DNA from: Fremontodendron californicum
Lineage: Eukaryota; Streptophyta; Magnoliopsida; Malvales; Malvaceae
Direction: 5' to 3'
Assembly: GCA_030761205.1 (NCBI GenBank)
Contig: JAULJL010000021.1
Coordinates: 11,699,160-11,763,159 of the forward strand
Length of the DNA stretch: 64,000 nucleotides
Part shown: piece by piece, positions 60,401 to 64,000 of the stretch
Numbering within the stretch: the stretch's first letter is position 1
Layout of the letters: every line of letters begins with the position of its first letter
Notes under the pieces: generated by a model
The model's database searches: none
What the model was told of the DNA's origin: nothing
What the model saw: the letters and a program-made list of their open reading frames with translations, nothing else
Made by a program: the position numbers and the translations under genes

Positions 60401-62659
60401 TTCTTTTTTTTAATAAAAATATGATCAGATTGCTTGGAAAATTTTGATGCCTTATTTATTCTTCCCATTAGTATTTCCAATTGCAGAGGGTCAGCTGCTT
60501 GTTTTTTCCTTTGATGACTATTATAATGATACCATCATTTAAATTTTTTTTTTTCCTGTATGCATAGATAACACGCAGGGATGAGGAAATGGCGCCTTTT
60601 GTTGCTGGAGTGAAGCGGAATTACATATTTGGTGGAATATGTGGTATTGCAGCAAATGCATCACTTAAGGTTGGAGTTCATTGTAAAGTTAACTTTGATT
60701 CTAATTTGCTCATTATTCAGATTAGTTCCAATTTAGTATATTATCTTTATTCCTCTTACCGATGGGAGAATACATCTGATTAGGCTTTGGCCGACATGAA
60801 ATCGATCAACCTGTTTGGAGTTCAGCAGATATGTCGGAATTCAATTGCTCTAGAACAGGTTAGTATGTCTTTTTATTTTCAGATGGGGTGGGGTGGTGGG
60901 ATGGCTGGATGGCATTTTTTTTTATCTTTGAAGGTGCTTGAAATAATATGACAATATTCCCATTTTTTCTCTAGGAATATCATCTGCTTTATTATGCAGT
61001 TCGATGTCTGTTGTGTAAATTTATTGCTTTAATGTAAAGGAGGATTGTCTTGTCTCTTGAGTCCGTTCTCAAGTTTTCTTTATATGAAGATTACAATCTT
61101 TTGAGTTTTGCCCTTATAATCAAACTAAGTCCTGTCAAATTAATGGTGAAACCTATATTGCTTGGGCTCAGGAGTGAGTCAGAGATGGGTATTTGTCGGA
61201 CACAGGTACAGTCAATTTTTTTTTTAAGTTTTTCGTTATATTTGGAAGCTCAGACCCCACAGTGTCCACTTTGAGGTATATGATATGTGTCTGACATGAG
61301 TACTTTGGAACTATGTTGCTCTGATTCTTCATTTTTCTTGAAATACCCGTGTCCGACGCATATTCGGACATGGGTATGGGGATATAATCCTCCTAGGACC
61401 CTCCAAATACATGGAAATCTTGGAAAAAATTGAACATACCCATGTCGGATACATACCCATGTCCGACACTCACACCCGAGTCCGAGTAACATAGCTTTGG
61501 AAAAATGAAGACTCAGAGCAACATAGGTGAAACAATATCTCTGTATCCAACCTCAGTTGGCTGGAATCAATCTTTGTTCACTGCAAAGAGACAATTTTTA
61601 TTGCTTGAAATAATAGTTCGAAATATTTTCTATAGTTGAAATAATATGATCTATTTCCTTCTAAAGCATAATAGAAATCATAGTTGGTGCTCTTAGGTGG
61701 TTGGATGTCTGAGACAGTAACAGTTCCCTATGCCAAGAATTGTATGCTCAGATCTTCACTTTTTTACTCTTTCTCCTCGCTTTCTTCTTGTTTTTTTACC
61801 TTTTCTCATCACAAAAGGATGACCAGTTCTTGTGAAAAAGGATATAGATTATGCTCTATGTTACCCAGACTCTTCATTTTCCTTAAAGTACCCGTGTCCG
61901 ACATCTGTATCCGACACATATTCAAATGTAAGTATGGGGTATGATCCTCCAATTATATGGAAAAACTTAGAAAAAATTGAGCATACCCGTATCTGACACT
62001 CACCCCGAGTCCAAGTAACATAGGTAATGCTAGCATCAGTTTCATAACCCTCTTCATGCCTTCAATTAGCCTTTGCTTGGTTTCGCTTTGTTGTCTTAAT
62101 GTTTGGCTAAGAGTTGGTTAAAAAAATAAGTTTCAAGCTTTACATTCCAGTTCAAGTTGTTGAAATCCAACTGGTTCCGATGTATCCTTCTGATTTCAGT
62201 TTTGCATATACAAAACAATCCTGATTTACAATCTCTGTTGGCATTACAGGCCCTTTCAGCTATCCCTTCAATTGACAGTGAAGCTGTACAGCAGAGACTA
62301 GATCATGTTCGAACCTATTACGAACTCTTAAATATGCCATTTGAGGCAAGCTATCTGAACTCATAGTCCGTTTTCGTGATTGGTGAATAAACTTTTTTTG
62401 CTGTTACAATTGATTTCTACTTTCCTTGATTGCAGGCCTTGCTTGCCTTCATTATAGAGCATGAGAACCTGTTTACAGCTGCAGAGTTAGTAGCATTGAC
62501 TAATTTCTCCTAGTTGGACCAAAATAATTTGCATATTTGTTTAGTGACAAATTATGCTGTTGTTTTTACAGGTATGTTAATCTTCTAAAAGTCCAGGTCC
62601 CTGGAAGGGAGATACCTCCTGATGCACAAGATCGAATATCCGAGATTTTATCCCATTAG
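45455..62659 (+). CDS. SEC8: Exocyst complex component SEC8 (EXOC4)
   Basis: I reconstructed 26 coding exons: 45455-45496, 46108-46320, 49118-49291, 49491-49595, 50605-50714, 50923-51102, 51885-52026, 52124-52230, 52648-52955, 53056-53213, 53342-53457, 54970-55040, 55872-56002, 56108-56157, 56392-56492, 57158-57270, 57525-57632, 58533-58730, 58954-59039, 59671-59854, 59945-60022, 60568-60669, 60784-60858, 62250-62345, 62436-62485, 62572-62659. All phases agree, giving 3186 nt, 1061 aa; Arabidopsis SEC8 is about 1050 aa. Landmarks: MGIFDGFPIPPDKE, the Sec8 N-terminal domain (HVVRILTSKDREGELQ, QLWYRSVTLRHIISLLDQIE), SPVSPVMAP, KDHLLPTMFVDYRKGVQQAI, LEKQSYMLIGRHDIEKLMRL, FADEYRKLAIDCLKVLR. SEC8 is a subunit of the octameric exocyst, which tethers secretory vesicles to the plasma membrane for polarised growth and cell-plate maturation. 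Introns 11, 15, 19 and 24 need GC donors. Intron 2 (2.8 kb) holds no recognised gene. Confidence 0.96.
53583..53614 (+). repeat. Poly-G tract in SEC8 intron 11
   Basis: Thirty-odd bases almost entirely G with two short breaks, in an otherwise AT-rich intron. A second such tract is at 57897-57929 in intron 17. Confidence 0.9.
54500..54960. repeat. Two half-copies of a dispersed CCCACATCGGTTAA repeat in intron 11
   Basis: TTTTATCCCACATCGGTTAA ... TTCAAGTTGGGCCTC ... CCAATTGGTTTT ... GGATGCTTAA occurs at about 54525-54625 and again, diverged, at about 54750-54845. A more diverged relative lies at about 15045-15365. This motif set is familiar from plant LTR-derived repeats; boundaries are not defined. 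Confidence 0.55.
56493..57157 (+). other. SEC8 intron 15, GC-AG type
   Basis: Exon 15 ends GCTATATCAA and the intron starts GCAAGTTC; exon 16 begins GTCCAGCTGCATTTCGG. The joined reading QQAISSPAAFRPRAH is the family sequence. The next GT is in the wrong phase. Confidence 0.85.
57897..57929 (+). repeat. Poly-G tract in SEC8 intron 17
   Basis: A G-rich run with a 15-base uninterrupted G stretch, followed by a T run. It is the second such tract in this gene. Confidence 0.9.
59040..59670 (+). other. SEC8 intron 19, GC-AG type
   Basis: Exon 19 ends TCAATTGAAAG and the intron starts GCAAGTTC; exon 20 begins ACTTGTACAAGCG. The joined reading DSIERLVQATPQ fits the family (SIERLGQA in Arabidopsis, from memory). 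No in-phase GT is available. Confidence 0.85.
61153..61526 (-). mobile_element. CTATGTT MITE, copy 8, host of a nested copy
   Basis: Outer copy in minus orientation: CTATATTGCTTGGGCTCAGG at the left, AGAGCAACATAG at the right. It is split by copy 7 inserted at 61311. Flanks GGTGAAAC on the left and (G)GTGAAAC on the right support an 8-bp target duplication with one base lost. Lies in SEC8 intron 23. Confidence 0.8.
61311..61494 (+). mobile_element. CTATGTT MITE, copy 7, nested in copy 8
   Basis: From CTATGTTGCTCTGATTC to GAGTCCGAGTAACATAG. Flanked by perfect 8-bp copies of CTTTGGAA (61303-61310 and 61495-61502) lying within the older copy. Confidence 0.92.
61856..62023 (+). mobile_element. 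CTATGTT MITE, copy 9, in SEC8 intron 23
   Basis: From CTATGTTACCCAGACTC to GAGTCCAAGTAACATAG. Flanks ATTATGCT and GTAATGCT match at 6 of 8 positions. Confidence 0.8.
62346..62435 (+). other. SEC8 intron 24, GC-AG type
   Basis: Exon 24 ends CCATTTGAG and the intron starts GCAAGCTA; exon 25 begins GCCTTGCTTGCC. The reading MPFEALLAFI is conserved. No GT occurs before an in-frame stop. Confidence 0.85.
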
Positions 62660-63052
62660 CACCCCGAAGTGACTTGATTCGTTATCTGCCAAATCATATG
62701 ATCTTTGCTTGCGTAGATAATTTCTCATCTCCTTATTGGTACAACATGGCGCGTAAGCCTTTTCCTTTGAAGTTATTGTCCAACACGCGCCAACTAGCGG
62801 TAAATTTTTGTCAAATACCAGAGATACGAGGTTTGTTCTATTGCATTCGTAATTATAATTTATTCTTCGTGTTTTGTAGTATCAATTTTGCGAGCTTTGT
62901 GTTTCTCCATGAGTTGTTTTAGTGCTTATGTTTAGCGTCGGACTCACGACAGGTTAAAAGTACGAATATCATGTTATGCTGTCAACTATATGCTAGTTGT
63001 CTTGTTGTTATGGACATCGAACATTGTATCTTCTAACCTCCATAGCCAGTCC
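62660..63052 (+). other. SEC8 3' UTR and downstream flank
   Basis: Non-repetitive sequence after the SEC8 stop codon, probably carrying the 3' UTR; no further coding exon is supported. Confidence 0.5.
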
Positions 63053-63251
63053 CTATGTTGTTCCGACTCTTCATTTTTCTTGAAGTACTCGTGCCTGATT
63101 CTCATGTCCAATTTATATCTGAACATGAGTATAGGATATGACCCTCCAAGAACCTTCTAAATACATGGAAAAACTTTAAAAAAAAATCGAACATACTCGT
63201 GTCGGACATATACCTATATCCGACACTCATAACCGAGTCCAAGTAACATAG
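63053..63251 (+). mobile_element. CTATGTT MITE, copy 10, perfect target duplication
   Basis: From CTATGTTGTTCCGACTC to GAGTCCAAGTAACATAG. Flanked by perfect 8-bp copies of GCCAGTCC (63045-63052 and 63252-63259). Confidence 0.92.
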
Positions 63252-63259
63252 GCCAGTCC

Positions 63260-63597
63260 AAGTTCAATAAGAAACTTCAATTTTAATGAGAATTAGGGAT
63301 AACCATTGAGAAATGAGAATCTTGGCATTTTTAGTACATTAGACTGTTTTGCATGTTTATTAGTTCTGACTGGTTATTACTTATGATTAACTATAACTAA
63401 TTCTAATTGTTAGAATCTCTGAAATGATCTGCTGACATTTTTTTAAACTAGAAAGGGTTTTACTTACGAGTGCTCTTAGAGCACTCTTTAAAGTTAGTTA
63501 ATATACTATTTATAGTAATAATGTCATATTAAATGTAATAGTTGATAACTTTATTCATCATTTTCAATGCATTAGATGAAAATATTATTATATGTAA
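63260..63597. other. AT-rich intergenic DNA
   Basis: No gene or bounded repeat seen. Confidence 0.4.
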
Positions 63598-63880
63598 TAA
63601 CTAGAGGTGGCAAAATGAACCCGAATCCGAAAACCCGCCCAGGAAAACCTGAACCCGAACCCGCCCAAACCCGATTTGACCAAAAAGTCAAAAACCCGAA
63701 CCCGAATGGGCCTGAACCCGAATGGACCCGAACCCGAATGGACCCGAACCCGAATGGACTCGAACCCGAATGAGCCCGAACCCGAATGGACCCGAACCCG
63801 AATGGGCCCGAACCCGAATGAGCCCGAACCCGAATGGACCCGAACCCGAGACCGACCCGAACCCGAACCCGAATTTAATA
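63598..63880. repeat. 16-bp CCCGAACCCGAATGGA minisatellite
   Basis: About ten tandem 16-bp units (63695-63850) sit within a GC-rich segment that opens TAACTAGAGGTGGCAAAATG. AT-rich DNA follows to the window edge. The start resembles hAT-type repeat ends, so the array is probably internal to a transposon that continues past 64000. The period is not a multiple of three, which is why frames stay open on both strands. Confidence 0.75.
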
Positions 63881-64000
63881 CTAAAAATAAAAATAATCAA
63901 ATTGCAATTAATTTTTTTTTTTTTTTACAAAGCAATAACTTTAATTATTAATTTTATTCTAATTTTTTTTAATAATTTAATTAAAATTAAAATTTTAATA

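Noticed and set aside
63576..63951. Overlapping Pro/Asn/Glu/Arg-rich frames on both strands at the right edge
   Set aside because: They come from the 16-bp CCCGAACCCGAATGGA repeat, open in several frames at once, not from a gene.

Overview
This window is nuclear DNA from a flowering plant, almost certainly a eudicot and probably a rosid; I do not name a species. The evidence is multi-exon genes with plant-specific family members, AT-rich intergenic DNA and a dense load of plant-type transposons (long LTRs, hAT-type and Mutator-type MITEs). There is no prokaryotic or organellar signal. Most long ATG-to-stop reading frames in the window are chance frames in repeats. Real coding sequence is confined to four genes, three of them recognised.

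Layout. Positions 1-13710 hold two copies of one very long, non-coding LTR family. The first ends at 7101 and carries an internal ~1.6-kb direct duplication. The second, 8734-13710, is a clean solo LTR flanked by a 5-bp target-site duplication. Both carry the same ~157-bp tandem array, and 19-bp minisatellites at the corresponding place. Positions 14492-22768 (minus strand) hold an unrecognised gene built from a repeated pair of small phase-1 exons and ending in a bZIP-like basic/coiled-coil region; transposons sit right beside its splice sites. Positions 23000-33000 are transposon-rich intergenic DNA.

Positions 33140-62659 hold three genes in a row: U11/U12-31K (minus strand, minor spliceosome RNA-binding protein), FLOWERING LOCUS D (minus strand, SWIRM plus amine oxidase chromatin regulator, four coding exons) and SEC8/EXOC4 (plus strand, exocyst subunit, 26 coding exons reconstructed here). 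As I recall, the Arabidopsis orthologues are consecutive loci (At3g10400, At3g10390, At3g10380), so this is conserved microsynteny stretched by transposons. FLD and SEC8 are head to head and share a short AT-rich intergenic region.

Most notable observations: SEC8 needs four GC-AG introns to keep frame; the 14.5-22.8 kb gene is a tandem exon-cassette gene in which one hAT-type MITE duplicated a 5' splice site as its target-site duplication; a CTATGTT...AACATAG MITE family has ten copies here with readable 8-bp target-site duplications, including one copy inserted in another and one interrupted by a different hAT element. Gene models rest on reading frame, splice consensus and family recall only; no alignment or expression data were available.
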